37,493 bases of DNA from Akkermansiaceae bacterium (GCA_903908495.1 CAIVSK010000162.1:1-37493); one strand, 5' to 3'; shown: positions 8,068 to 17,043, counted from the first letter of the stretch. Numbers and translations: made by a program. Notes: a model not told the origin generated them from the sequence alone.

Positions 8068-9300
8068 ATGATTCCCGCCGCCACCCCCCAATCGCTCCGC
8101 CACATGCCCGATTCCGCCGGATTTTTCGGCACCTACGGTGGCAGTTTTGTCCCGCCGCCGCTCGAGGCACCGCTCGCTGAGATCCGCCAGGCGTATGAGA
8201 TTGTCTCGCGCTCACACGATTTCATCGAGGAATTGCGCCGTATCCGCCGCCACTTTCAAGGCCGGCCGACCCCTGTCTATCATGCCGCCCGCTTGTCCAA
8301 GAAACTCGGCAGGACCCAGATCTATCTGAAGCGCGAGGACCTCAACCACACCGGTGCCCACAAACTCAACCATTGCATGGGCGAAGGCCTGCTCGCCCGC
8401 TACATGGGCAAGAAAAAACTCATCGCCGAGACCGGCGCCGGCATGCATGGCGTCGCGCTGGCCACCGCTGCCGCGTACTTCGGCCTCGAATGCGATATCT
8501 ACATGGGTGAGGTGGACATGGCCAAACAGGCACCTAACGTCGCACGCATGCAAATCCTCGGCGCGCGGGTCATCCCCGCCACCCACGGCCTGCGCACCCT
8601 CAAGGAGGCGGTGGATGCCGCTCTCACCGCCTATGTGCAGGACCCGGTCAATCAGATCTACTGCATCGGCTCGGTGGTCGGGCCGCACCCGTTCCCGATG
8701 ATGGTGCGCGATTTCCAACAGGTTGTGGGGATTGAAGCGCGCGAGCAATTCATTGAAATGACCGGCGACCTGCCGGACATTGTGACCGCCTGTGTCGGTG
8801 GTGGCAGCAACGCGATGGGGATTTTCGCTGGTTTCATCAATGATCCGGTGGCACTGCACGGCGTCGAACCGCTCGGCAAGGGTTCGGTTCTCGGTGAACA
8901 CTCGGCCACCATGACCTATGGCAAGGAAGGCGTCATCCATGGCTTCAAATGCTATCTGTTGCAAGATGAACAGGGCGAACCCGCCCCCGTCCACTCCATC
9001 GCCAGCGGACTCGATTATCCAGGCGTCGGCCCCGAACATTGCCATCTCAAGGACAGCGGCCGGGTCAATTATGTCACCGCGACGGATACCGCCGCGGTGG
9101 AGGCCTTCTACGTGCTCAGCCGCAACGAAGGCATTATTCCCGCGCTGGAAAGCGCACATGCCGTCGCCCACGCCATGCGCCTCGCGCGCGAAAACCCGGA
9201 TCTGGCCCGCACCGTGCTGGTCAATCTCAGCGGCCGCGGCGACAAGGACATGGACTACATGATCGAGCACTACGGCACCGGCGACGCCTACGGGATCTGA
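8068..9300 (+). CDS. trpB: tryptophan synthase beta subunit (TrpB1 type)
   Basis: This 410-residue PLP enzyme condenses indole with serine to form tryptophan. Visible features are [10 protein letters not shown] near the N-terminus, [14 protein letters not shown] with PLP lysine Lys99, the catalytic glutamate Glu121 in ETGAG, the phosphate-binding [19 protein letters not shown], the [13 protein letters not shown] loop and LSGRGDKD. It is of the standard TrpB1 type rather than TrpB2. One deviation stands out: the highly conserved ETGAGQHG reads ETGAGMHG, so the glutamine of the substrate-carboxylate loop is methionine. No other trp gene is in the window, whereas trpA usually follows. ATG at 8068 was chosen for the usual N-terminal length; ATG at 8104 is an alternative. 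No Shine-Dalgarno sequence is seen. Confidence 0.95.
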   Translation: MIPAATPQSLRHMPDSAGFFGTYGGSFVPPPLEAPLAEIRQAYEIVSRSHDFIEELRRIRRHFQGRPTPVYHAARLSKKLGRTQIYLKREDLNHTGAHKLNHCMGEGLLARYMGKKKLIAETGAGMHGVALATAAAYFGLECDIYMGEVDMAKQAPNVARMQILGARVIPATHGLRTLKEAVDAALTAYVQDPVNQIYCIGSVVGPHPFPMMVRDFQQVVGIEAREQFIEMTGDLPDIVTACVGGGSNAMGIFAGFINDPVALHGVEPLGKGSVLGEHSATMTYGKEGVIHGFKCYLLQDEQGEPAPVHSIASGLDYPGVGPEHCHLKDSGRVNYVTATDTAAVEAFYVLSRNEGIIPALESAHAVAHAMRLARENPDLARTVLVNLSGRGDKDMDYMIEHYGTGDAYGI

Positions 9301-9308
9301 GCGGGGAG

Positions 9309-9366
9309 ATCGTGGATCGTGGATGAAGAGCCTTCGGTCTTCTAACTACAATCCACGATCCACAAT
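9309..9366. repeat. large intergenic inverted repeat with nested hairpin
   Basis: The arms at 9309-9324 and 9351-9366 pair at 15 of 16 positions; each contains a tandem of GTGGATC or its complement. The 26-base loop holds a second, smaller hairpin in which GAAGA at 9325-9329 faces TCTTC, around CCTTCGG. It lies between the convergent trpB and ACT-protein genes, so it could end transcription from both sides. The internal tandem structure and nested hairpin also suit a dispersed REP-like element. There is no long T-tract. Confidence 0.7.
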
Positions 9367-9395
9367 CCTCCATCTCCTCCCGGCGTCCTTGGCGC

Positions 9396-9920
9396 TCACT
9401 CCAGCTCTTCAAAATCCGCGTCGACCATCAGGTCGTTGGCGAGTTTTTCCACTTCGCGCCGCAAGTCGGCGAGCTGGCAGGCGGCGGGCAGTTGCATGGT
9501 GATGTTGGCGTGGAACAACAGCTCGCCGGACATCGGGGCACTGGTGCATTCGCTGGTGAATTCCTCAACGTTGACGCCATGCACCGCGAGCGCCGCGCAA
9601 ATCTGTTGGACAATGCCGGGGCGGTCCTGACCGATGATTTCCAGGCGGGCCAACCGCTGCAGCGGCGCGGCGTCGGCACCACGGTCGACTTGCACTTGGA
9701 CTGCCAGCCCGTGCTGGCCCAACCCGCGCAAGGCGGCTTCCAAGGCGGCTTGGTTGTCCTTGGCGATGTGGACCCGCAGGATGCCGGCAAACTCACCACC
9801 CAGACGGCACATCCGGCTTTCCAGCCAATTGCCGCCGTGCTCGGCCACCAGCCGTGCCACGGTTTCAACCAAGCCCGGGCGGTCCTTGCCAATCACAGTC
9901 ATTACGAGGGGGACATGCAT
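9396..9920 (-). CDS. double ACT-domain protein of the GcvR type
   Basis: This 174-residue protein consists of two ACT domains, at about residues 4-75 and 90-165. Both open with the typical motif: VIGKDRPGLVETVARLV in the first and IIGQDRPGIVQQICAAL in the second. ACT domains bind small ligands, usually amino acids. The size and tandem layout match GcvR, which in Escherichia coli binds glycine and restrains the activator GcvA of the glycine-cleavage genes. No GcvA or gcv gene is in the window, so the partner is unknown and the call rests on architecture. It is the last gene of the minus-strand run from the PDZ protein, 70 bases after the DUF971 gene. Confidence 0.75.
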   Translation of the reverse strand: MHVPLVMTVIGKDRPGLVETVARLVAEHGGNWLESRMCRLGGEFAGILRVHIAKDNQAALEAALRGLGQHGLAVQVQVDRGADAAPLQRLARLEIIGQDRPGIVQQICAALAVHGVNVEEFTSECTSAPMSGELLFHANITMQLPAACQLADLRREVEKLANDLMVDADFEELE

Positions 9921-9990
9921 GAGAGAAAGTTAGCCAAGGCGGCGGGTCTGGCAAGCGTTTCCTTCCTGGCACTGGCGCGTGAACTCACCA

Positions 9991-10293
9991 CTACAACCCG
10001 GCCAGACGAAAAAGATAGGGGTACGTGTAGATGCCATAGGCATGGCCGTCGGCCCAATGCAACTGCACGGCATAGCCACCCACACCCTCGAATTTCACCA
10101 GATCGAAGGCCTTGGGACCGTGCTCGACGTGGGGGCGCACGACGCGGCCCAGGGCATCCGGCTCGCCCTGGCAGGCGGCGCAGGGACAGGCGCGGCGCAG
10201 CAGCGGCAGTTCAAGGTAGACTTCCGCTCCATCGGAGAACGAGAGTGCGAGTTCGTTGCCGATGACGGCGGCGTGGGTAAGTGACTGGGGCAT
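9991..10293 (-). CDS. DUF971 (gamma-butyrobetaine hydroxylase N-terminal-like) protein
   Basis: This 100-residue stand-alone domain resembles the small N-terminal zinc domain of gamma-butyrobetaine hydroxylase. Cys36, Cys38 and Cys41 in RACPCAACQGEP have the C-x-C-x2-C spacing of the zinc ligands of that enzyme, and His55 in VRPHVEH may be the fourth ligand. The catalytic dioxygenase domain is absent, as in other bacterial DUF971 proteins, some of which are linked to Mrp/ApbC iron-sulfur proteins. The end, YGIYTYPYLFRLAG, is typical of the family. ATG at 10293 gives the normal length; the frame continues upstream into yggS. It follows yggS by 16 bases. The biochemical role is unknown. Confidence 0.82.
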   Translation of the reverse strand: MPQSLTHAAVIGNELALSFSDGAEVYLELPLLRRACPCAACQGEPDALGRVVRPHVEHGPKAFDLVKFEGVGGYAVQLHWADGHAYGIYTYPYLFRLAGL

Positions 10294-10309
10294 AGTAATT
10301 GTCTTTGGT

Positions 10310-11017
10310 CTATCCGAGCTCACCATCCAGCCGGTAGGTGCGGCTGCCGAAGATGGCCGAACCGACGCGCACATGGGTGGCACCTTCCTCGATGGCCACC
10401 TCAAAATCGCCGCTCATGCCCATGCTCAGGGCGGGCAGGCCGACCCCGGCCTCCTGCTCGAGGGAGTCGCGCAACTCGCGCAGCCTGACAAACCAAGGGC
10501 GGGCGGATTCCGCATCGGGTCCGGCCGGAGGAATGCTCATGAGGCCGAGGATTTCAATTCGCGGCAAGCGCAGCAGAGCGGCCATCTCGGCGCGCAAGCG
10601 GGCCGGTTCGAAGCCACCTTTGGAGGACTCTGCGGCAAGGTTGACTTGCAGGAAGACCTTGGGGAAAAGACCGAGTTCGGCGGCGATTTCATCCACGTAG
10701 GCTGCCAGGCGCGATGAATCAATGGCGTGAATGACTTCAAACGCCGGCAGCAGTTTGCGGACTTTATTGGTTTGGACGCGGCCGATGAAATGCCAGTGCA
10801 ACGCGGCGGGCAGCGCCTCGATTTTGGCTGCGGCTTCCTGCAAACGGCTTTCACCAAACAGCGTCTGCCCTGCGTCGAAAGCTTCACGGATGCCTGCGGC
10901 CGGAATGGTCTTGGACACGGCGATTAACTCCACCGAATCCGCGTTACGGCCCACCCGCCGACACGCGGCTTGTATCCGCTCGCGCACCACCGCCAGATTG
11001 TCGGCCACCGCCGGCAT
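10310..11017 (-). CDS. yggS: YggS/PROSC family pyridoxal phosphate homeostasis protein
   Basis: This 235-residue protein belongs to the PLP-binding YggS/PLPBP family, which buffers free pyridoxal phosphate and has no known catalytic reaction. It forms a single TIM-barrel-like domain. The PLP lysine is Lys36 in LIAVSKTIP, at the same number as in the Escherichia coli protein. Other family stretches are FGESRLQEA, WHFIGRVQTNK, GLMSIPP, LSMGMSGDFEVAI and HVRVGSAIFG. The usual GENY motif reads GESR. The ATG at 11017 shares one base with the prc stop (TGATG), so translation is probably coupled. It lies in the run PDZ-prc-yggS-DUF971-ACT. Confidence 0.92.
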   Translation of the reverse strand: MPAVADNLAVVRERIQAACRRVGRNADSVELIAVSKTIPAAGIREAFDAGQTLFGESRLQEAAAKIEALPAALHWHFIGRVQTNKVRKLLPAFEVIHAIDSSRLAAYVDEIAAELGLFPKVFLQVNLAAESSKGGFEPARLRAEMAALLRLPRIEILGLMSIPPAGPDAESARPWFVRLRELRDSLEQEAGVGLPALSMGMSGDFEVAIEEGATHVRVGSAIFGSRTYRLDGELG

Positions 11018-13275
11018 CAATTTTCCGCGGAGGGTTTCTTGGGGGTTCCGGCCAGCCGGGCATTTTCGGTGAGATCGGCCAGGCCTCTGAGCACCATGAT
11101 TGACTCGCGTTTCACCGGATCGAGACCCGATGGCCACTTTGGCGAGTCGTCCAGGTCGGCGGTTTCATCCTTGGCCCGTCGCATGTAATCGACATTATCG
11201 GCGGCCGGATCGTACTCGTGGATATCAGCACCCTTGTCGAGATCATCGAGGGTCAGTTTGCTAAAGCGGAATGTTTTCTTGTCTTCGGCGGCCACTTTGG
11301 AAAACCGCTCGCGGCGTTCGCTGTTGCGCTCGCGCCGCAGCGTCTCTGCCTCGGCGAGTTCGCGCTCACGGGCGGCCTTGTTGAGGGACACCTTGTTCTC
11401 CTTGATGCGGACCTTGTTTTTCATGACGTCCTCAATGATATAAGCAAAGTCCTTGGACGCATTCACCCGTTCCTGGCTCATCGCCTTGAGGCGGGCTATG
11501 AACAGCGCGCTTTCCTCCAACGGCTTGAAGCCCGGTGCCGGACTGATGCGATCGTGCGGCATCGCGTTGTCCAGGAAACTCTCGCCGATCTCCAAGCCAT
11601 CCAACTGGCTGGGCAGCACCACTTGCGGCACCACCCCATCCATCTGCGTCGACGACCCCGATGGCCGATAGAATTTCTGAATCGTCAGTTTCAAATAGCC
11701 GGCATGATCGCGGGCGGCGAAAAACGGCATCATTTCGGCGATGGACATGGGTTGTTGGACGGTGCCCTTGCCGAAGGTGGATGACTCGCCCACCACAATC
11801 ACGCGATTGAAGTCTTGCAAGGCTCCTGCCAGAATCTCGCTGGCTGAGGCGCTGCTCTTGTCGGACATGATGACCATCGGCCCTTCATAGATGGGCTTGC
11901 GGTTCTCAGACTCCTTCACTTGCACCCGGCCGCGGTTGTCTTTGACTTGCACGACTGGCCCGCGATCGATGAAAAATCCGGTCATGCGGCGCACTTCATC
12001 CAGTGAACCGCCGCCGTTGTTGCGCAGGTCCAGAATCAAGCCGTCAATCTTTTCCTCGATGAGGCGCAGCAAGATGCGTTCGACATCCACCGAGCAACGG
12101 ACCTTACCTTCGTCGAAATCCGCGTAGAACGACGGCAAGGTGATGACACCAAGGCGCCGGCTCGGGCCCTTGTCGGATTTTGACTCGATGACTTGTCCGG
12201 AGGCTTGCTCATCCTTGAGTTCCACCTTGTCGCGCTCGATCACATAAATCTTGGTCTCGCCGGGAGGGGCTCCGGCGGGCTCCACCTTCAAGGCCACCGC
12301 GGAGCCGACTTTGCCGCGGATCAGATCGACAACTTTGTCGATTTTCATGAACATGATATCAATCATGTCTTCGGGCTTGCCGGAGTTGATGGAATCCACC
12401 GCCACCACGCGGTCGTTGAGTTTAAGGTTGCCCTTGCGATCCGCCGGCCCGCCAAGCACGATGCCCATGATCTTGGTGGCACCGTCGTCCTCGGCCTGCA
12501 ACAGCGCACCGATGCCGACGAGTTCGTTTTTCATGCCGTCCTTGAAACGGTTCATCTCGCGAAAGCTCATGTAATCGGTGTGCGGATCGTAGGTGGTGGC
12601 CACCGCACTGAGAAAGTATTTGGCGATGTCCTCCGCATCCACGTCCTTGACGCTGTTGAGGAAGCGCCGGTAGCGGAGGGCGATTTTCTCCTTCGGATCG
12701 TGGTCGCCCTTGCTCGGATCGGCTTTGTCCTGTTCCTTGGCGAGTTTGGCGAGAAGTTCGCGGCGGAGCGTTTCACTCAGAACCGCCTCCTTGAGCTGCA
12801 AGCGCCAGAGGTCGGCAGCGTGTTTCTCATCCTTGGGCCACGCCGCCTCCTTGCGAGTGCGGGCGACGGATTCATCGGCGGTGAAATCAAAAGCGGCCTC
12901 CTTCAACAGCTTGTCGGTGAGCGCCACGCGGGCCTCCACCCGCTTCACAAAGATGCCATAAATCTCGCTGGCGGGTACCATGCACTTCTTTTCCAGCAGC
13001 AAGGTGTGGAGGGTGTCGCCGTATTTCGTCCGGAAGCCATCCACGTCCACCTGGGTGAAGTAGAGCCGCTGGTAATCCAGATCGCGGAGAAACTTGTCGA
13101 GAAACCGTTGGCTCAGCTCCTTGTCAAACGGCACGCGGGAGAAATGATTATTTTGCAGCGTGATGGCCATTTGTTTGCCAACCTCATTGAAGTCGGCTTG
13201 CTGGGCACAGGCCGCACAGGACGCCGCGACCAAGGCGACGGCTGCAGCCACTCTACGAAACGGGGTGCTGATCAT
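11017..13275 (-). CDS. prc: Prc/Tsp-type carboxy-terminal processing protease (S41)
   Basis: This 752-residue periplasmic serine protease degrades or trims proteins from the C-terminus; in Escherichia coli Prc processes PBP3 and regulates wall hydrolases. In order it has a signal peptide (MISTPFRRVAAAVALVAA, probably cut near ACA-QQ), an N-terminal Tsp region with LRDLDYQRLYF, a PDZ domain (ELVGIGALLQ to about residue 370), the protease core and a C-terminal DUF3340-like region ending in charged helices. The catalytic dyad is Ser477 in SSASASEIL and Lys503 in FGKGTVQ. The 26-residue spacing is one more than in E. coli Prc, explained by an extra residue in GESSTFGK. ATG at 13275 gives the signal peptide. 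A PDZ protein gene lies upstream and yggS overlaps its stop. Confidence 0.93.
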   Translation of the reverse strand: MISTPFRRVAAAVALVAASCAACAQQADFNEVGKQMAITLQNNHFSRVPFDKELSQRFLDKFLRDLDYQRLYFTQVDVDGFRTKYGDTLHTLLLEKKCMVPASEIYGIFVKRVEARVALTDKLLKEAAFDFTADESVARTRKEAAWPKDEKHAADLWRLQLKEAVLSETLRRELLAKLAKEQDKADPSKGDHDPKEKIALRYRRFLNSVKDVDAEDIAKYFLSAVATTYDPHTDYMSFREMNRFKDGMKNELVGIGALLQAEDDGATKIMGIVLGGPADRKGNLKLNDRVVAVDSINSGKPEDMIDIMFMKIDKVVDLIRGKVGSAVALKVEPAGAPPGETKIYVIERDKVELKDEQASGQVIESKSDKGPSRRLGVITLPSFYADFDEGKVRCSVDVERILLRLIEEKIDGLILDLRNNGGGSLDEVRRMTGFFIDRGPVVQVKDNRGRVQVKESENRKPIYEGPMVIMSDKSSASASEILAGALQDFNRVIVVGESSTFGKGTVQQPMSIAEMMPFFAARDHAGYLKLTIQKFYRPSGSSTQMDGVVPQVVLPSQLDGLEIGESFLDNAMPHDRISPAPGFKPLEESALFIARLKAMSQERVNASKDFAYIIEDVMKNKVRIKENKVSLNKAARERELAEAETLRRERNSERRERFSKVAAEDKKTFRFSKLTLDDLDKGADIHEYDPAADNVDYMRRAKDETADLDDSPKWPSGLDPVKRESIMVLRGLADLTENARLAGTPKKPSAEN

Positions 13276-13373
13276 GGACGAGTTGCTAGGGAGTTCGAAT
13301 ACCGGAGGAAAGTCGCACATATTCGCGGATTGTCGATGCCAAAAACCAGATCCTCCCATCTGCGGACGGGGCC

Positions 13374-14129
13374 TCAGTCCTTGGCTTTACGGGCGGCCAG
13401 CCAGTGGCGGAAATAGTCATCCCTGGCGGCGTGCTCGGCGGCGGCTACCGCCTCGGGACTCGCTTGCATAGGCACGCCACCCAATCCGCCCAATCCGCCA
13501 AACAGGCCGAACTGCAGCAGGTCGGCGGCCGCCGGGCGGCGCCCCAAGACCAACGGCAACTCGACGACCTTGCCTTCGCGGAACAACTTGAGCGTGACCC
13601 GGGTGCCCGCTTTGAAGGATTTGATTTTGTCGCTGACGACGATGGAACTGTCGTCCTGATGCCAGACGGTATCGTCCACGCCGAGCAGCAAGTCGCCGCC
13701 GAGCAGGCCGGCCTTTTGCCCGGGCGTGTCGGGCTCCACCTGGAGCACCCGCATGGCGAAGCGCGGCGCGGCCTCGCCGGGGACGTTGACGGCTTCGGTG
13801 TTAGGGTTCATGCGGAACCCGATGTAGCCGACGCCGTTGCGCAGAAATTCATCGGTCACAAGTTCCCGCAGCACCGCCAAACACCGCTCACGCTGCTCGG
13901 GATCGTCCGCCGTCCGTGATAGCTGATAAAGAGCTTCCGGCGAGGTGTCCGGGCGCTGCCGCGTCCATGCCAGCAGCTCCGCCTGCGCCTGCTCGCGCTC
14001 GGCGAATTGCTCGGATTTCAAGCATTGCAGACTGGCGGCGGGCAAGTCCTCGCCCGTCGCCGATACTGGCCAAGCCAAGGTTGCAATGACACCAAGCAGC
14101 AGGCTGGCGGCGGAGCGGGGCGGGCTCAT
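13374..14129 (-). CDS. secreted PDZ-domain protein
   Basis: This 251-residue protein starts with a signal peptide (about residues 1-25, ending SATGED). A helical segment rich in Glu, Ala and Arg follows (about 30-95), then one PDZ domain (about 100-200). The PDZ domain includes GYIGFRMNP, VLQVEPDTPGQKAGLLGGDLL and GTRVTLKLFREGKVVELPL, typical of peptide-binding PDZ domains in HtrA or S41 proteins. The C-terminus has a Gly/Leu-rich stretch (FGLFGGLGGLGG) and a short charged helix. No protease domain is present, so it is probably a binding or adaptor protein. It lies 98 bases upstream of prc on the same strand, which makes a functional link plausible but unproven. Confidence 0.8.
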   Translation of the reverse strand: MSPPRSAASLLLGVIATLAWPVSATGEDLPAASLQCLKSEQFAEREQAQAELLAWTRQRPDTSPEALYQLSRTADDPEQRERCLAVLRELVTDEFLRNGVGYIGFRMNPNTEAVNVPGEAAPRFAMRVLQVEPDTPGQKAGLLGGDLLLGVDDTVWHQDDSSIVVSDKIKSFKAGTRVTLKLFREGKVVELPLVLGRRPAAADLLQFGLFGGLGGLGGVPMQASPEAVAAAEHAARDDYFRHWLAARKAKD

Positions 14130-14187
14130 GGCAATGAAGTCAACCAGGGGTGCAGGGTCACTGGCAGGCGGGTCAAGACATCTGATT

Positions 14188-14757
14188 TCACTTCCCCAAC
14201 CAGCCCTTTTGCGGCACCTCGATGGTGTCGTTGGGCTCCAGGGGAATGGCCATGTTCTTTGCCTCCGTCATGTCGTACTGGCGCTGCTTGCCATTGCGGA
14301 ACAATTTGATCCGGTTCATGCTGCCAAATTCAGTAGGTCCTCCGCCGGCTTGAATCGCCTGATAGAGCGTGAGCCCCTGGGTGAATTCCGTCGGCCCGGG
14401 ACGCCGCACTTGGCCGCCAATGTGCACCACCTGCTTATCGAGGGTATCGGCACTCGAACTGAGCACCTGGATGGTGGGATTGGTGTAGATTCCGCGGCTC
14501 TTATACGTGGCTTGGAGCACGCGTGAGAGTTCGTCCGCCTGCAACCCGGCGGCCTTGACCTCGCCGATGTGCGGCATGTTGATATTGCCGCTTTGCGAGA
14601 CCGGATAGGTGCCATCGAAGCGGCTTTTTTCCTCCGTGGGCACGCCCAGGATGGTGATGGTAACCGCCCGGCCCGGCTTGATCTGAGTCTGGCCAAAGAG
14701 GGTGACGGCAAGCAGGAGCGAAGCAATGCTTCCAAGGATGAATGCTTTGATATTCAT
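14188..14757 (-). CDS. polysaccharide export protein (Wza-like, Poly_export/SLBB)
   Basis: This 189-residue secreted protein has a signal peptide (MNIKAFILGSIASLLLAVTLF, cut before QTQIKPG). A Poly_export domain follows with VTITILGVPTEEKSRFDGTY, VSQSGNINMPHIGEVKAAG and the ATYKSRGIYTNPTIQV segment. A single SLBB domain comes next (VHIGGQVRRPGPTEF, TLYQAIQAGGGPTEFG). In polysaccharide secretion such proteins form the periplasmic or outer-membrane part of the export channel. It is about half the length of Escherichia coli Wza and lacks a lipobox cysteine, so it probably works with a separate outer-membrane barrel; the gene at 17109-18332 is a candidate. ATG at 14757 gives the signal peptide. 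It follows the Wzz/kinase gene by 32 bases. Confidence 0.88.
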   Translation of the reverse strand: MNIKAFILGSIASLLLAVTLFGQTQIKPGRAVTITILGVPTEEKSRFDGTYPVSQSGNINMPHIGEVKAAGLQADELSRVLQATYKSRGIYTNPTIQVLSSSADTLDKQVVHIGGQVRRPGPTEFTQGLTLYQAIQAGGGPTEFGSMNRIKLFRNGKQRQYDMTEAKNMAIPLEPNDTIEVPQKGWLGK

Positions 14758-14789
14758 GGTGACAGGGTGTTTCACAGGGTGCGGGGTTA

Positions 14790-16961
14790 TCAATACAGCT
14801 CAGTGTCAGTCCCGCGCGGGGCGGGTTGATTCTTGGCGGCGGCAGTAGGCTTGGTGGGAGCTCCCGCGATGGGCGGCCCGATCTGCGATTCGGCAGGAGC
14901 GTAGTAGGTGTAATAACTCGTGTAGTACTGGTATTGGCTGTCGCTGCGCACATCCACATTGTTCAGGACGACCCCGATCACGTTGCCACCGACGTTTTCA
15001 ACCGCCTGCTTCACCCGCAGCAGCATGTTGCGCGGCAGCTTGCGATGTTGCACGACGATCATGGTCAGGTCCACTTCACTGGCCAGCACGGCCGCATCGC
15101 TGACGCCGAGAATCGGCGGGCTGTCCACCAGCACCAGGTCAAAACGTTGTTTGACGTCCTGAATGAGTTCCGACATGCGGCGCGAGTTGAGAATACCGGC
15201 GGCGTCGGCCGGCAGAATGCCCGAGGGCATGAAATACAGGTTATCCACCGGAGTCTGGAGAATGACGTCTTCAAGCATCAGTTCGGTCGTCAGATAATTG
15301 GTCAGGCCGACCGAATTGCTGATGTCAAAGAAGGTATGCAGTCGCGGACGGCGCAAGTCGGCATCGATCATGAGGGTGGTATAGCCGCCCTGTGCACAGA
15401 CGTAGGCCAGATTGACGAGCGTGGTTGACTTGCCTTCGCCGGCGCCGCCGGACACCACGGTGATCGAGTTGTCTTCCGGGTTCTTGCGGTTGAACTCGAT
15501 GTTGGTCCGCAGAATCCGATAGGCCTCGGCATCCGGGCTCATGCCGTTTTGTTTGTGGAGGATGCCGATGTCCTTGGGAATGACCGCCAGAACCGGCACC
15601 TGCAAATAGCGCTCGACGTCCTCGAGGGTTTTCACGGAGGTGTCGAGATATTCGAGGAAGAAGGCAATGCCCAGCCCGAAGATCAGGCCGATGACCGCGC
15701 CGAGCATCAAATTAAGGGGCACGTTGGGGCTTACCGGACTCTGTGAACTGACCGGATCATCGTGGACGATGATGGATTCATTGGGCATTTTCGTGGAAAT
15801 TTCCTCGCCGATCAATTTGAGTTTCATCTGTTGGAGCATTTCCTGCTCCGACTCGAAATCGCGTTTGGCATCCACATAGTCCTGGGCATCCAGGCCCTTC
15901 TTGATGGCTTCACCGCGTTTTTCGTTCTTGCTGGACTGCGCGCGCTTGAAGCGGGCTTCCGCGAGTTCGAGCTTCGCCTGCAGGGTGTCACGCAGCGACA
16001 CGACCCCCTCATCGAGTTGTTTTTTCATTGACTCGAGGATCTGGGCGCTGGCCAGCATTGTCGGATGCTGCGGGCCGAGGCCCTGTTGCTTCAACCCTTG
16101 GACTTGGGTCTTCTGGTCGAGATACTTCGGATAGAGCGTTTGGACCACGTTGTCTGGAAGTTGCAAGCCTGAGGCATACACCATGAGTTGGTCCGCACTG
16201 TATTTCAGCAGGCTTTGAATCATGCTCTCCAACTGCGCTTTTTCGGTCTCCAACTGGGTGTAGGTGTCGCTGGCAACCTTGGCACCGTTGTCATCTTCCA
16301 TGCCGGTGTTGCGGTAGTAGGAATCCGACCCGTAATAGATGATTCCCTTGGCGCGCACAATGTTGGCGAGAACCTTGCGCCGCTCTTCCACAATGTCTTC
16401 CTGCGCCCGCACCGCCTTCTTGAGTTCCTCCAGCGCGACTACCCCCTCCTTGTTTTCACTTTCGCTGCGATATTCCTTGTAGGCCGCTGCCACCTCGGCG
16501 GCGATGTCCCTGGCTTCATCCTTATCGGAATGGCGCACGCTGATGGTGATCAAGTCCGTGCCGCGAATGTTATCGGTTCTGACAATGCCCATGAGAACGC
16601 CCAGCACCGCCTCGCGGTCCAAGCTCCAGCTGTTGACCAGATCCAGATTATCGATGACTTTCTGCAGCGATTTACGGCTCTTGATCTTTTCAAACTCGGT
16701 GTTGAAAAAATTCGCCGTCGTGAGGCGGTTGCCGCTGGTCTCGTCCATGCCTCTAAACACGGTCAGCATGGCCCCCCTGGGCTTGACCTCGATCTTGGCG
16801 TAGCTCTCGTATTTCTTGGGCATCACGTAGGTGATGACTGAGGCGGTCATGAAGACCAGCAGCAGGGTCAGGAGAATCAAGCCGTAACGGTTCTTGATGA
16901 CCTGCCAGTAATCGAAGGCATGAAGGGCCGTTTCACTTTGTTGAGGCGCGTTGGTGGGCAT
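14790..16961 (-). CDS. Wzz/GumC chain-length regulator fused to a BY-type tyrosine kinase
   Basis: This 723-residue inner-membrane protein controls polymerisation and export of exopolysaccharide through autophosphorylation. It has an N-terminal Wzz segment with TM1 at about residues 27-46, a long periplasmic coiled-coil region (about 160-390), TM2 at about 416-437 and a cytoplasmic kinase domain. The kinase has Walker A SGGAGEGKSTTLVN (Lys511), Walker A' MIDADLRRPRLH and Walker B LVLVDSPPIL. The tyrosine cluster SQYQYYTSYYTYY near the C-terminus is the expected autophosphorylation site. A Pro-rich tail ends in Tyr. ATG at 16961 was chosen because it precedes the first TM at the usual distance. 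No glycosyltransferase or polymerase gene lies nearby, so the rest of the pathway must be elsewhere. Confidence 0.93.
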   Translation of the reverse strand: MPTNAPQQSETALHAFDYWQVIKNRYGLILLTLLLVFMTASVITYVMPKKYESYAKIEVKPRGAMLTVFRGMDETSGNRLTTANFFNTEFEKIKSRKSLQKVIDNLDLVNSWSLDREAVLGVLMGIVRTDNIRGTDLITISVRHSDKDEARDIAAEVAAAYKEYRSESENKEGVVALEELKKAVRAQEDIVEERRKVLANIVRAKGIIYYGSDSYYRNTGMEDDNGAKVASDTYTQLETEKAQLESMIQSLLKYSADQLMVYASGLQLPDNVVQTLYPKYLDQKTQVQGLKQQGLGPQHPTMLASAQILESMKKQLDEGVVSLRDTLQAKLELAEARFKRAQSSKNEKRGEAIKKGLDAQDYVDAKRDFESEQEMLQQMKLKLIGEEISTKMPNESIIVHDDPVSSQSPVSPNVPLNLMLGAVIGLIFGLGIAFFLEYLDTSVKTLEDVERYLQVPVLAVIPKDIGILHKQNGMSPDAEAYRILRTNIEFNRKNPEDNSITVVSGGAGEGKSTTLVNLAYVCAQGGYTTLMIDADLRRPRLHTFFDISNSVGLTNYLTTELMLEDVILQTPVDNLYFMPSGILPADAAGILNSRRMSELIQDVKQRFDLVLVDSPPILGVSDAAVLASEVDLTMIVVQHRKLPRNMLLRVKQAVENVGGNVIGVVLNNVDVRSDSQYQYYTSYYTYYAPAESQIGPPIAGAPTKPTAAAKNQPAPRGTDTELY

Positions 16962-16981
16962 GGCGTTGTGGACTGGGGGTG

Positions 16982-17009
16982 AATGTAGGCAGCAATTGGC
17001 AAAAATCAA
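16982..17009 (-). promoter_or_regulatory. candidate promoter of the Wzz/kinase gene
   Basis: Read on the minus strand, TTGATT (17009-17004) and TACATT (16987-16982) are separated by 16 bases, each with four of six consensus matches. The -35 lies inside the T-rich tail of the terminator at 16999-17043. A start near 16975 would leave a leader of about 14 bases before the ATG at 16961. Confidence 0.3.
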
Positions 17010-17043
17010 AAGAAAACTCCCGCAATGAGAGACATTGCGGGAG
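16999..17043 (-). terminator. intrinsic terminator after the outer-membrane barrel gene
   Basis: CTCCCGCAATG at 17017-17027 and CATTGCGGGAG at 17033-17043 form a perfect 11-base-pair stem with a five-base loop. On the minus strand the stem is followed by TTTTCTTTTGATTTTT, a clear U-tract. It lies 66 bases past the stop of the 17109-18332 gene and 56 bases before the start of the Wzz/kinase gene. It should therefore separate the two transcripts or act as a partial read-through point. Confidence 0.88.

Noticed and set aside
12193..13416. A 407-codon plus-strand open frame opposite prc
   Set aside because: It has no recognisable domain and lies fully within the coding region of the protease.
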